The notes under the pieces were generated by a model, which saw nothing but the letters and a program-made list of their open reading frames with translations, was not told the DNA's origin and did not search any database. Shown in pieces: positions 26,918-36,067 of a stretch of DNA of 64,000 bases (positions within the stretch are counted from its first letter, which is position 1; the number at the start of each line of letters is the position of its first letter). A program made the translations under genes and the position numbers. Origin of the DNA: UBA6168 sp964573725. GTDB lineage: Bacteria; Bacteroidota; Bacteroidia; Chitinophagales; Saprospiraceae. Location of the stretch: assembly GCA_964573725.1 (NCBI GenBank), contig CAZNLJ010000006.1, positions 95,747 through 159,746 on the forward strand, read 5' to 3'.

Positions 26918-28645
26918 ATGCCAAATCTCAATACAAAGGCACAGCAAGCCAACACCTACGACGCCATCGTCGTGGGCAGCGGCATTTCCGGCGGATGGGC
27001 CGCCAAGGAACTCACGGAGAAGGGCCTGAACGTGCTGCTGTTGGAACGGGGTAAGAACATCGAACACGTGAAAGGTTACAGCGGGATGAACAACAACCCC
27101 TGGGATTTGAAGTTCCGGGGAAACATTCCGGATTCCCTGCGGGAAAAACACCAGATCCAGAGCCGTTGCTATGCTTTCAACACCGACAACTCGGATTTTT
27201 GGGTGAACGACCAGGAAAATCCTTATGAGGAGAAGAAACCCTTCAACTGGTTGCGGGGCTATCATCTCGGCGGCCGTTCCCTCATGTGGGGCCGCCAGAG
27301 CTACCGCTGGAGCAAGATGGATTTCGAAAGCAATGCCCGGGACGGCCATGGGGTGGACTGGCCGATCCGCTATGAGGACCTGGCCCCCTGGTATGATTAT
27401 GTGGAGACCTTCGCCGGTATCAGCGGCAACAAGGACGGCCTGGAGCAACTTCCGGACGGACAATTCCTCCCTCCCATGGAGCTGAATTGTGTGGAGCAAC
27501 ACATGTCGGAGAAAATCCGCGACAACTGGGCCGACCGCCGGCTGATCATCGGCCGGGCCGCCCACCTGACGGAACCCCGGGAACAGCATACCCGCCTGGG
27601 CCGCGGCAAGTGCCAGTATCGCAACCGCTGCCATTGGGGATGCCCCTACGGCGCCTATTTCAGTTCCAATTCGGCCACCCTGCCGGCGGCTTTCCAGACC
27701 GGCCGGCTGACCCTGCGTACGGATGCCATCGTGAGTGAGGTCATGTACGACAAGGACAAACAACGGGCTTCCGGTGTCCGCATCATCGACCAACATACCA
27801 AGCAGACGGAGGAATACTTCGCCAAGGTCATCTTCCTCAATGCCAGCACACTCGGTAGTACCTACATCCTCTTGAATTCCGTCAGCGACCGCTTCCCGAA
27901 CGGATTCGGCAACGACAGCGGGGTCATCGGCCATTACCTCATGGACCATCACTTCGAAGTGGGTGCCACCGCCACCATGGACGGTTTCGACGACAAATAC
28001 TACATCGGCCGCCGGGCGAACGGGATCTACATCCCCCGGTTCCGCAACCTGCCCGGGAAGGAGCAGCAGCAGGATTTTGTCCGCGGCTACGGCTTCCAGG
28101 GCGGTGCCAGCCGCGGCGGTTGGGGCGGACCCGCCGGCCGGCCGGGCTTCGGCGAACAGCTGAAGTCGGATATGGCCACACCCGGCGACTGGGGTATCTG
28201 GATCGGCGGCTGGGGCGAATGCCTCCCGCATTTCGACAACAAGGTCACCCTCGATACCAGCAAGACCGACCCATGGGGACTGCCCGTCCTCTCTATCGAC
28301 TGCGAATTCCGCGAGAACGAAATCGCCATGCGGGAGGATGTCATGCTGACCGCCCAGGAAATGCTCGAGGCTTCCGGGGCCCGGGATATCCGGCCTTTCA
28401 ATGATATCGCGGCCGCCCCGCCCGGCCATTGCATCCATGAAATGGGTACCTGCCGCATGGGCCGGGACCCGAAGACGTCCGCCCTCAACGGCAACAACCA
28501 AATGTGGGCCGCCCCCAATGTCTTCGTGACGGACGGGGCCTGCATGGCTTCCTCAGCTTGCCAGAACCCGTCCCTGACGTATATGGCGCTCACGGCCCGG
28601 GCGGCGGATTTCGCCGTGGCGGCCCTGAAACGGGGAGACCTCTGA
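26918..28645 (+). CDS. GMC-family FAD-dependent oxidoreductase
   Basis: This 575-residue protein starts with the FAD-binding motif AIVVGSGISGGWAAKEL (Gly at 20, 22 and 25) and LLLERG at the end of the second strand. The GMC C-terminal signature is present: GHCIHEMGTCRMG (around 501-513) and VTDGACMASSACQNPSLT (around 538-556), holding the catalytic His/Asn region. GMC enzymes oxidise alcohols and sugars. There is no Tat or Sec signal, and no gluconate dehydrogenase subunit 3 or cytochrome gene is next to it, so the electron acceptor is unclear. A Gly-rich insertion lies near residues 390-408 (GGASRGGWGGPAGRPG). The 267-base gap upstream holds no recognised feature beyond a weak TACACTTG box near 26888. 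Confidence 0.9.
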   Translation: MPNLNTKAQQANTYDAIVVGSGISGGWAAKELTEKGLNVLLLERGKNIEHVKGYSGMNNNPWDLKFRGNIPDSLREKHQIQSRCYAFNTDNSDFWVNDQENPYEEKKPFNWLRGYHLGGRSLMWGRQSYRWSKMDFESNARDGHGVDWPIRYEDLAPWYDYVETFAGISGNKDGLEQLPDGQFLPPMELNCVEQHMSEKIRDNWADRRLIIGRAAHLTEPREQHTRLGRGKCQYRNRCHWGCPYGAYFSSNSATLPAAFQTGRLTLRTDAIVSEVMYDKDKQRASGVRIIDQHTKQTEEYFAKVIFLNASTLGSTYILLNSVSDRFPNGFGNDSGVIGHYLMDHHFEVGATATMDGFDDKYYIGRRANGIYIPRFRNLPGKEQQQDFVRGYGFQGGASRGGWGGPAGRPGFGEQLKSDMATPGDWGIWIGGWGECLPHFDNKVTLDTSKTDPWGLPVLSIDCEFRENEIAMREDVMLTAQEMLEASGARDIRPFNDIAAAPPGHCIHEMGTCRMGRDPKTSALNGNNQMWAAPNVFVTDGACMASSACQNPSLTYMALTARAADFAVAALKRGDL

Positions 28646-28674
28646 CCTTCCGGGGCGGGAACTCGGTCGCCTGC

Positions 28675-28718
28675 AAGCGAAAGGGTCGACGGGGCATGCC
28701 CCGTCGACCCTTTCGCTT
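28675..28718. terminator. 44-bp perfect palindrome, probable bidirectional terminator
   Basis: The arms (aagcgaaagggtcgacgggg...) pair perfectly over 22 bases each, with the axis at gca/tgc, and are followed on the plus strand by further T residues. It lies between the convergent stops of the GMC gene (28645) and the minus-strand repeat protein (28750). Confidence 0.85.
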
Positions 28719-28749
28719 TTTCAGGTGCTTGGTCCGACCGGCGCCGGAC

Positions 28750-31026
28750 TCAGCGGTCCACCTTGACGAAGGTCCCCCGGAAGGTGCCGTCCGGTCCCTC
28801 CATGTCAAGCAGGTAGGTTCCCGCCGGGAGGGATGACAGCTCCAGGCTGATTTGCCAGGTACCGTCCGCCGGAAGGACGGCGGCCTGCCTGTGACACAGG
28901 ATGCCGTTCAGGTGGCTGATCCGAATCGAGGCTTTGCCGCCGGATATGCTCTTGCCCTCGAGCTGGAGCCGGTCTGTCGTCGGGTTGGGCAGGAGTTTGT
29001 AGGACAATTCCCCGGCACGGTGGCCGCTGAAGGAGACGATACCTCCCTCCTGGACCTGAAAATCGTTGTGGTCGGAGACCGGGAAGTCGGGGCCGATGTT
29101 CACCCAGCGTTCCGCCGGATCTTTCCCGATGATGTCCACGGCAAGCCGATAGTTGCCGAATGGGAGGTCCGGGAAGGTGAAGCGGCCCTCGGCATCCGTC
29201 CGGTCGTGCAGGGCCGCTATGCCGGCGGCATCATACAGGACGATGTCGATACCTTCCAGGGGATTGCCGCGAGGACCGCCCCCCCCGTGAAAGCCTTCGC
29301 CGCTTACCGCACCGCCGATGCTTCCCGGGCCGCTGAGCACCTGGGCAGGTGCCAACGTGATATCGAAGGAGCCGCCTCCGGTCGGATCGACCGGGCCGGC
29401 ATCCGTCCACAGGGTGCCGCCGCCGATATAGGTCGGCAGGTAATCACCGGCATAAGGGGAAGTTTCCGACAAAGTCACCTTGACCAGGTAATTGCCCGGC
29501 GGCACCGCGTCGAAGTGGTAGCCGGACAGCAGGGTGACCGGGTCGTTGGCCAATCCGGCGGTGCTCAGCGGAACCCATGCCCCGCCGGCGTCCACTTGCC
29601 ATAATTCCGCCAGGCCCTCCAGGGCGGCCGTCTCGAGCGGATCGGTCAGGAGGACGGTCCCCTGGATCGGATCGCCGGTGAAGGCCGTGTAATCGTAACA
29701 ATCCGAAGCGGTACAACCGTTCGGGGTGGTGACGGTCACGCAATAGGTGCCGGATTGGGCAGGGGTGATCGTCGGGGTGATTTCGCCGCTGCTCCAGGCG
29801 TAATGGTTGGCGAAGGGGGTGACGACGGCGACGAGCACCTGGTACCCGAAGGAATCCTCCTCGAGGATGTGGACCTCACAGTTGGTGTTGGAGGCGAAAA
29901 GGGTCACGCATTCCGTGGCGGTGCATCCGGTGGCGTCCACGACCGTAACGCAGTAGGTCGCCGGGGCGGAAACGGGGGCCGGCACGGTGATATGCGGCGT
30001 CATCAGGTTCTGGGTATTCCACAGGTAGCTGAACGGGGCGGTTCCGGTAGCGGTCGCCACCAGGGTGTAGGTACCGTCCTGGTTGTCGGTGATGGTCATG
30101 AGGACACCGCACTGGCCGGGGTTGCCGATGGAGATGCAATCGGAATCGGTACAGCCGGACTGGTCGGTGATGGTCACACAATAGTCGGAGACGTTGGGGT
30201 CGAAGGGGATGACCTGGCTGGTCGACCCGTTGCTCCAGGCATAGCTGAACGGGGCGGCACCATTCCCGTGGGCGATGAGCTGCAGGCCGGTGGCGGTGCT
30301 GTCTATGAATATATCCGCTGCGCAACCGTTGTTGGGTTGAATGGTCAGGCAGGCGTCGGACACACAGCCGGCCGCGTCCGTCATGATCACACAGTAGGTG
30401 CCGGCGGTGCCGACCGGCAGGCTGGAACCCGTGGCGCCGGTGTTCCAGAGGAAGGTGAACGGGGCGGTACCGGTGGCGAAGGCATTGATTTCGATACCCC
30501 CCGCATTGGAAGAATCGATGGCCAGCGTGACGTTGCAGGGGGGCGGGACCAAATAATCGAAACAATCGCTCGACGCGCATCCGTTCAAGTCCGTCAAGGT
30601 GACGCAATAGGTGCCGGGTGCGTTCACCTGCAGGATATGGCCGACGGTGCCGTTGCTCCACTGGTAGGTGTAGGGGCTTGTCCCCCCGGATCCGACCGCC
30701 GAAAGGACGCCGTTGGAAATTTGGTGGATTTCCACCTGGCAAGGGCTGGCGGGGAACAGGCAAGCGGTGGCGGTGCATCCGGAGGCGTCCGCCATGAACA
30801 CGCAGAGGTTGCTGCCCCACTGGTTGTATACGGTGCTGGCGGAGCTGTCGCCGTTGGTCCATACATAGGTGAGTGGAGGGATACCGTTCGGGATGGCGGT
30901 GACCAGCAGGGCGCCGTTCGGATTGGAGACGGAGTCGATTTCCAAAAGGACGCTGCAGGGCTGTGCCCAGGCCGGCCAGGCGAAAGCGGCGAGCAGCAGT
31001 GTGTACAGGTAATTTCTCATCTTCAT
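28750..31026 (-). CDS. Secreted SprB-like repeat protein with T9SS sorting domain
   Basis: ATG at 31026 gives 758 residues with a signal peptide ending PAWAQ. About six tandem repeats of 70-80 residues follow (residues ~22-460). They have the pattern PYTYQWSNG...GTYCVTLTDLNGCASSDC, related to SprB/PKD-type repeats of Bacteroidota adhesins. Residues ~465-650 contain carboxypeptidase-regulatory-like beta domains (GSIGGAVSGEGF, GRFTFPDLPFGNYRLAVD). The end (KLLPNPTTDRLQLEG ... LPAGTYLLDM) is a T9SS type A sorting domain. A TAnnTTTG box lies 69 bases upstream. The neighbouring gene upstream on the same strand encodes another secreted protein, but the 144-base gap and own promoter suggest separate transcription. 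The binding target is unknown. Confidence 0.88.
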   Translation of the reverse strand: MKMRNYLYTLLLAAFAWPAWAQPCSVLLEIDSVSNPNGALLVTAIPNGIPPLTYVWTNGDSSASTVYNQWGSNLCVFMADASGCTATACLFPASPCQVEIHQISNGVLSAVGSGGTSPYTYQWSNGTVGHILQVNAPGTYCVTLTDLNGCASSDCFDYLVPPPCNVTLAIDSSNAGGIEINAFATGTAPFTFLWNTGATGSSLPVGTAGTYCVIMTDAAGCVSDACLTIQPNNGCAADIFIDSTATGLQLIAHGNGAAPFSYAWSNGSTSQVIPFDPNVSDYCVTITDQSGCTDSDCISIGNPGQCGVLMTITDNQDGTYTLVATATGTAPFSYLWNTQNLMTPHITVPAPVSAPATYCVTVVDATGCTATECVTLFASNTNCEVHILEEDSFGYQVLVAVVTPFANHYAWSSGEITPTITPAQSGTYCVTVTTPNGCTASDCYDYTAFTGDPIQGTVLLTDPLETAALEGLAELWQVDAGGAWVPLSTAGLANDPVTLLSGYHFDAVPPGNYLVKVTLSETSPYAGDYLPTYIGGGTLWTDAGPVDPTGGGSFDITLAPAQVLSGPGSIGGAVSGEGFHGGGGPRGNPLEGIDIVLYDAAGIAALHDRTDAEGRFTFPDLPFGNYRLAVDIIGKDPAERWVNIGPDFPVSDHNDFQVQEGGIVSFSGHRAGELSYKLLPNPTTDRLQLEGKSISGGKASIRISHLNGILCHRQAAVLPADGTWQISLELSSLPAGTYLLDMEGPDGTFRGTFVKVDR

Positions 31027-31094
31027 AAAGTTGGTGTTGATGAAAGAAAAATAAGGCCGGGACCGGACCGGCTTCCGGGACCGGTTCAGATATG

Positions 31095-31102
31095 CAAATG
31101 TA
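31095..31102 (-). promoter_or_regulatory. Candidate -7 box for the 28750-31026 gene
   Basis: On the minus strand TACATTTG matches TAnnTTTG and lies 69 bases upstream of the chosen ATG. The -33 position is C-rich and not a match. Confidence 0.4.
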
Positions 31103-31170
31103 AGCCTTGTTCCGGGTGTCCGGGGGGCATTGGGGAAAAATGTCGGCTGCTCGTCACGCATCGCCGGCGG

Positions 31171-34100
31171 TCAGTCGCCCGGGGCCGTCTTCGGCAGGAT
31201 GGCGGTTCCCAGCAGCGTGCCGTCGGTGCCTCGGCGGACCACCACCGGGTAGACCCCGGCGGGGAGGTTCCGCGGCATGGGGAGGACGGACCTGCCGGCC
31301 GGGACGCTGGTCCGGAAGACAAGCTGGCCGGTGGGATGATGGAGGCTGAGGATGTAGGGACCATGGTTGCCGGACTCACGGATGTCCACCCGGAGTTCGT
31401 CCCGGAAGGGTAGGGGGTGGAAAGCGAAGCTCGGATGGCCGGAGGCGGTCGTCGTCGTCCCGACCGGCGAGCAGGAGCCCGGATCGGAGACCGCAACCAG
31501 GTACGAGAAATCGGGCATGGCCAGGTCCGAGACCAGCAGGTCCAGGTCTCCGCCGCCGGCGGAGCCGGGGGGGAGGGTCAAGACCAGCGGGATGCCGTAG
31601 GCACCGGTGGCGCCGAAGGCCGGGAATGCGGCGAGGCTCACCTGGAAGGAATCGCCGAGGAAGGACTGGGTGGCGGTCAGCACGGCCACCAGCAAATCGT
31701 CGGAGGTCAGGGCAGGTGTGCCGTTGTCCTGGCATGTGATGCTGTCCACCGCGGCGGACAAGCTCGGGACGGCATCGGAGCAGGTGCCGGGATGGGGGAA
31801 GTGCAGGGACAGGACGGCGGTATCCACGGACAGGCTGGAGAAAGTGAGTGTGAAGCCGGAAGCGTCGGCTGCGGACAAGGGTAGCGTGATTGCCCAGGGT
31901 TGGCCGAACGGCAGCGTATCGGAAATACCGGCGACGGAGAGCAGGGCGCTGTCGCCCAGGTCCCAGAAGGCGGCGGCCTGGATGGTGAAGGAGAGGAGGG
32001 CCAGGTCGTCGGTCGAATCCGTCGGGGTGCCATTGTCCAGGCAGACGATAGCCGTATCCACGGCGGCGAGGAAAGCCGGGAAGGGGAACGCATTGACAAA
32101 GAGGTTGACCTCATCCTGGGAAATGACGACCAGGTCCCGTTTTCCGTCGCCGTCCATGTCAGCGAAATCGACCTCATCGGCCATGGGCAGGTCGTCGGCC
32201 AGCAGGTGCCATTGGGTTACCTGCCAGTGGCCGTCGAGGTTTTCCGCCCAGCCCAGGTACTGGCCGGATTCGGAGGTGGCGGCCAGGTCGATGTCCCCGT
32301 CCATATCCAGGTCGGCCGGCAGGATGTTCCAGGGGGCGGAGGGGGCGCCGAGGTCGCGTTCCGTGAGTTCGAATTGGCCGGTCCCGTCGTTGGTGAGTTG
32401 CACCAGGGTGGTACCGATGCCGGCGAACCAGATGTCCATATCCCCGTCGCGGTCATGGTCGAAGACCTCCGTGTCGCGGACCTGGCCGCTGCCGCTGTGC
32501 AGGAGATGGTCCGTGAAATTGTTGGCCCCGTCGTTCTCGTACCAATAAATGCGGATCATGGCGGTAGGTACCCCGCTGGCATAGACGACGAACAGGTCGT
32601 CGTCCCCGTCGGCATCGATATCATGCACCGCCAGGAAGCGGGGGGTGAAGTCCCCGTTGACGAGGAAGGAGCCTCCGAAGCCGAGCGTTCCGTCCCCGTT
32701 GTTTTTCATCCAGTAGATGTCCTTGGAGGCATACCAATGGGTGTACATGACATCCGGGAGGGAGTCCTTGTTCCAGTCGTAGGGGAGGATATGGTTGGCG
32801 AATCCCTGGGAACCGCTCACGTTGGTGGCGGTGGGGAAGTGGCCGTTTCCGTCGTTGAGGAAGATTTTGGGATAGACGTAGGGGATGTCGAGGAACGGGT
32901 TGGTAGCCTTGAGGAGGTCGGGGAATCCGTCCCCGTTGAGGTCGGCCAGGTGGCCCTGGGAAGTGGTGGAGGTATGGATGCGGTCCCCCATGCGGAAAGT
33001 GCCGTCGCCCTGGTTGAGGTAGCTGGAAGTGAAGGAGCCGCCGTTGGAGCCGAGGATGAAGTCCTGGTCGCCGTCGCCGTCGATATCGCCGGTGATGACA
33101 TCATCGGGTTCGTGGACATGGCCGAGGTCCTTGAAAAGGGAATAGGAGCCGGAGAAATTGAAATACCGGAGGAGGCGTTGTTCGTATTCGGTGACGGCCA
33201 GGAGGTCCTGGATGCCGTCCCCGTTGAGGTCGTCGACATGTAGCCGGGAGGTGGGCATATCGTCGGTAGAGACCGAATAGACCGAAAAATTACCGGTACC
33301 GTCGTTGAGCAGCTTGAGGAGTTTCGGGTTGGCGGTGGTCAACCGGGCCACGAGGATGTCCTGGTCGCCGTCGAGGTCGACATCCGTCAGGCGGATATCC
33401 TGCAGGACGGAACCGTCGTACAGGATGGAGACCGGTTGGAAGGTGCCGTCGCCCTGGTTGAAATAGGCGAGCACCTTGGTGGAGTTGTAGTAGACGAGGT
33501 CGACGGCATTGTCGCCGTTGATATCGGCGGGAACGATCAGGTAGGTGGGGCTGTTGCCGATGTCGGTGGCGGCGGAGAACTGTTGGCCGCCGAGGTTGCG
33601 GTACCAGACCATCTTGGAGAAAGGGGAGAGGCGGGAGGCGACCACATCCGGGAGACCGTCCCCGTCGACATCGGCGGCGCAGGTGCTGGCATAGTAATGA
33701 TTGCCGATGAAGGGCAGGGAAAGGGTCGTTTTCGGGGCGAAGGTACCGTCCTGGAGGTTGAAATAAACAAAGACGCCCCGGTTGGCGGAGGCGCCGTCGC
33801 TGGCGGAGATGGCGATATCCGGAAAGCCGTCCAGGTCGAAATCGGCGGCGACGATTTCGCTGATGCCGGACATGTCCGCGTCGACATAGGTCGGGTCTCC
33901 GAAAATGCCGTTCCCGGGGTTGTCCCAACGGACGAGGTGTTCATCGGCATCGGCGGCCAGGATGTCCACATCGCCGTCGTTGTCGAGGTCCGCGACGGTG
34001 AATTCCAGGTGGGGGCCGGTACCCAGGAGTTGCGGGACTTCGTAGCTGATGTCGTCTCCCGGGCGTTTTTCGAGTATGGACAGCCGTTTCTGGTCACCGA

Positions 34101-34266
34101 TCAGCAGGTCCTTCAGCCCGTCCCCGTTGAAGTCGGCGGTTTTCAGGAGGTGTACCTCGTTGTTGTGACCGTGGAGGACGGTCCGGCGGGCGTCGAACTG
34201 GGCGCTTGCCGACTGGCAGCAGCAGAGGATGGCGATCAGGCAGCTTGTCCGTATTGTCGTTTTCAT
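31171..34266 (-). CDS. Secreted FG-GAP/VCBS repeat protein with T9SS sorting domain
   Basis: This 1031-residue protein has a signal peptide ending SASAQ. Residues ~35-720 hold about a dozen FG-GAP/VCBS repeats, each with a calcium-loop motif such as DFNGDGLKDLL, DLDNDGDVDIL, DVDGDGLPDVV or DLDMDGDIDLA; this is an integrin-alpha-like beta-propeller arrangement. Residues ~740-930 are two related beta modules (AVDTAIVCLDNGTPTDSTDDL and AVDSITCQDNGTPALTSDDL). The C-terminus (FHPLPFRDELRVDI ... LPAGVYPVVV) is a T9SS sorting domain with L in place of the usual N before P. No enzymatic motif is visible, so a structural or binding role on the cell surface is likely. Confidence 0.88.
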   Translation of the reverse strand: MKTTIRTSCLIAILCCCQSASAQFDARRTVLHGHNNEVHLLKTADFNGDGLKDLLIGDQKRLSILEKRPGDDISYEVPQLLGTGPHLEFTVADLDNDGDVDILAADADEHLVRWDNPGNGIFGDPTYVDADMSGISEIVAADFDLDGFPDIAISASDGASANRGVFVYFNLQDGTFAPKTTLSLPFIGNHYYASTCAADVDGDGLPDVVASRLSPFSKMVWYRNLGGQQFSAATDIGNSPTYLIVPADINGDNAVDLVYYNSTKVLAYFNQGDGTFQPVSILYDGSVLQDIRLTDVDLDGDQDILVARLTTANPKLLKLLNDGTGNFSVYSVSTDDMPTSRLHVDDLNGDGIQDLLAVTEYEQRLLRYFNFSGSYSLFKDLGHVHEPDDVITGDIDGDGDQDFILGSNGGSFTSSYLNQGDGTFRMGDRIHTSTTSQGHLADLNGDGFPDLLKATNPFLDIPYVYPKIFLNDGNGHFPTATNVSGSQGFANHILPYDWNKDSLPDVMYTHWYASKDIYWMKNNGDGTLGFGGSFLVNGDFTPRFLAVHDIDADGDDDLFVVYASGVPTAMIRIYWYENDGANNFTDHLLHSGSGQVRDTEVFDHDRDGDMDIWFAGIGTTLVQLTNDGTGQFELTERDLGAPSAPWNILPADLDMDGDIDLAATSESGQYLGWAENLDGHWQVTQWHLLADDLPMADEVDFADMDGDGKRDLVVISQDEVNLFVNAFPFPAFLAAVDTAIVCLDNGTPTDSTDDLALLSFTIQAAAFWDLGDSALLSVAGISDTLPFGQPWAITLPLSAADASGFTLTFSSLSVDTAVLSLHFPHPGTCSDAVPSLSAAVDSITCQDNGTPALTSDDLLVAVLTATQSFLGDSFQVSLAAFPAFGATGAYGIPLVLTLPPGSAGGGDLDLLVSDLAMPDFSYLVAVSDPGSCSPVGTTTTASGHPSFAFHPLPFRDELRVDIRESGNHGPYILSLHHPTGQLVFRTSVPAGRSVLPMPRNLPAGVYPVVVRRGTDGTLLGTAILPKTAPGD

Positions 34267-34444
34267 GCGTCAGCGGGCTGGCTTGTTTTGATAAAAGGGT
34301 GGAAACCGGTTGCGTCCCGGGCATCCGTCCCCGGATGCGGGAGGGCAGGGTTCCGGTTGCATCCGGCCGGACGCGGACGGCTCGGGTCGGCGGGAGGCGA
34401 AGCCTCGGCGGAGGTACACGCGGAAAAGCGTGGGAAGCACCCCG

Positions 34445-35905
34445 TCATGGGGAGATCCTGCCGATGGGCCTTCTGCCGGTACCTTCCTGTTTTGTGAGGT
34501 CGTCCCCGAGATCCGCCCGGACCGAATCGGCGTAGGACACCAGTTCGCGGACGACATCCGGGTAGAGGAGTTGGACGTCGTACCGTTCCGCGGGGTCACG
34601 CCGCAGGTCGTAGAGGGCTTGGTGGACGATATGGTCTTCGGGGCTGGGGCCGGGGAAGCCGTCGTTGCCGGGGAGGTATCCTTCGAAGGTCCTGCCCGGG
34701 TGGGTGAAGACGAGTTTCCAATGGTCCTTGCGGACCGCTTCCAGGGAATTCCGCCGGTAATAATAGGCGAAGTAGCGGCGGGAATCCGTGTTTTCGAGGT
34801 CGGTCAGGGCATGGGCGAAGCTAATTCCGTCGATGGGCAGGTCGGGAAGTTTGGCGCCGGTCAGTTCGGCGATGGTCGGCAGGATGTCGATGGTGGTCCA
34901 GAGCTGGTTGCGGACGGTACCGGCGGGAATCCTGCCGGGCCAGCGGAAGAGGGCGGGAACCCGGTGGCCGCCTTCGAAGGAGGTACCTTTCCCTTCGCGG
35001 AAACCGCCGCTGCTGCCGGCATGGTTGCCGAAATTCAGCCAGGGGCCGTTGTCGGAAGTGAAGATGACGAGGGTATTGTCGTCGAGGCCTTCCTGGCGGA
35101 GGGTTTCGAGGATACGGCCGATGCTATCGTCGATCTCCATCATGAGGTCGGCCCAAAGACCTTTGCCGCTCTTGCCGGCATAAGGCGGGGAGACGGCGAT
35201 GGGTACATGGGGCATGGAGTGGGGGAGATAGAGGAAGAAAGGCCGGTCCTTGTGGCGGCGGATGAAGTCGACGGCCTTGTCGGTATACAGGTGGGTGAGG
35301 GTACCCTGTTGTTCCAGGGTTTGGATATAGCCGGCGGTGTCGTTGCCGGAGAGCAGCGGGAGCGGCGGGAAATTGGACTTGGGGCCGCGCGTCCCGGCGG
35401 GCGTGCCGTCGTACCAGACCGGCCACATGTCGTTGGAGAAGGGCAGGCCGGTGTATTCGTCGAAACCGTGCTGCAACGGCAGGAAGCGGGTTTCGGAACC
35501 GAGGTGCCATTTGCCGAAGGCGGCGGTGGCATAGCCCAGCGGCCGGAGGATTTCGGCCAGGGTGGTTTCCGAATCGGCGATGCCGATGCGGGCATGGGGC
35601 CACAGGGCGCCGGAGAAACCGATGCGGTTGGGGTAGCAACCGGTGAGCAGGGCGGCGCGGGAAGCGGAGCAAACGGCCTGGGCGGTCAGGAAGTTGGTGA
35701 AGCGCATGCCTTCCGTCGCCATCCGGTCGAGGTGGGGGGTGGTGTACCCGGTGGCGCCGTAGCAGCTCAGGTCTCCGTAGCCGAGGTCGTCCATGAAGAC
35801 CAGGACGATGTTGGGGGGTAGGTCGTCCTGCTGGCGGAAAGCGGCGGAGAGAAAAGTGGTGACACCGAGGAAACCGGCGAAAAAGAACCAGCTGCGGTAT
35901 GACAT
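34445..35905 (-). CDS. Sulfatase (formylglycine-dependent, arylsulfatase-like)
   Basis: ATG at 35905 gives 486 residues; the N-terminal hydrophobic stretch (SWFFFAGFLGVTTFLSAAF) is a signal peptide, so it acts in the periplasm or outside. The sulfatase core is complete: metal ligands D39/D40 in VFMDDLGYGD, C79-SASR in AVCSASRAALLTG (the Cys converted to formylglycine), KWHLG, and FTSDNGPW. The C-x-A-S-R form of the modification site is an accepted variant of CxPSR. Family S1 members remove sulfate from polysaccharides or aryl sulfates. The activating enzyme (FGE or anSME) is not in this window. It lies downstream of clpB but behind a strong terminator, so transcription is separate. Confidence 0.93.
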   Translation of the reverse strand: MSYRSWFFFAGFLGVTTFLSAAFRQQDDLPPNIVLVFMDDLGYGDLSCYGATGYTTPHLDRMATEGMRFTNFLTAQAVCSASRAALLTGCYPNRIGFSGALWPHARIGIADSETTLAEILRPLGYATAAFGKWHLGSETRFLPLQHGFDEYTGLPFSNDMWPVWYDGTPAGTRGPKSNFPPLPLLSGNDTAGYIQTLEQQGTLTHLYTDKAVDFIRRHKDRPFFLYLPHSMPHVPIAVSPPYAGKSGKGLWADLMMEIDDSIGRILETLRQEGLDDNTLVIFTSDNGPWLNFGNHAGSSGGFREGKGTSFEGGHRVPALFRWPGRIPAGTVRNQLWTTIDILPTIAELTGAKLPDLPIDGISFAHALTDLENTDSRRYFAYYYRRNSLEAVRKDHWKLVFTHPGRTFEGYLPGNDGFPGPSPEDHIVHQALYDLRRDPAERYDVQLLYPDVVRELVSYADSVRADLGDDLTKQEGTGRRPIGRISP

Positions 35906-35967
35906 CAGGCAGGATTTGCTGGGTCCGGTAGGCGGAATGATACCGGCCGGGTGAAAAAAAAGGTGCC

Positions 35968-36001
35968 GAAAGATAGGGAATCTTCCCTTTGCAGGCGCAA
36001 A
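35968..36001 (-). promoter_or_regulatory. Candidate promoter for the sulfatase gene
   Basis: On the minus strand TTTG (36001-35998) is followed after 22 bases by TATCTTTC (35975-35968), close to the Bacteroidota TTTG/TAnnTTTG pattern. The TTTG belongs to the T-tract of the clpB terminator. Confidence 0.4.
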
Positions 36002-36006
36002 AAAAA

Positions 36007-36030
36007 ACAAACCTGCGGGAGCAGGTTTGT
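36007..36030 (-). terminator. Rho-independent terminator of clpB
   Basis: A 10-bp stem (acaaacctgc/gcaggtttgt) with a 4-base loop is followed on the minus strand by a run of T residues. It lies 38 bases after the clpB stop. Confidence 0.9.
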
Positions 36031-36067
36031 CTCGGGGGATGGTTCGGAAAGCGGAGCCGGCGGACGG

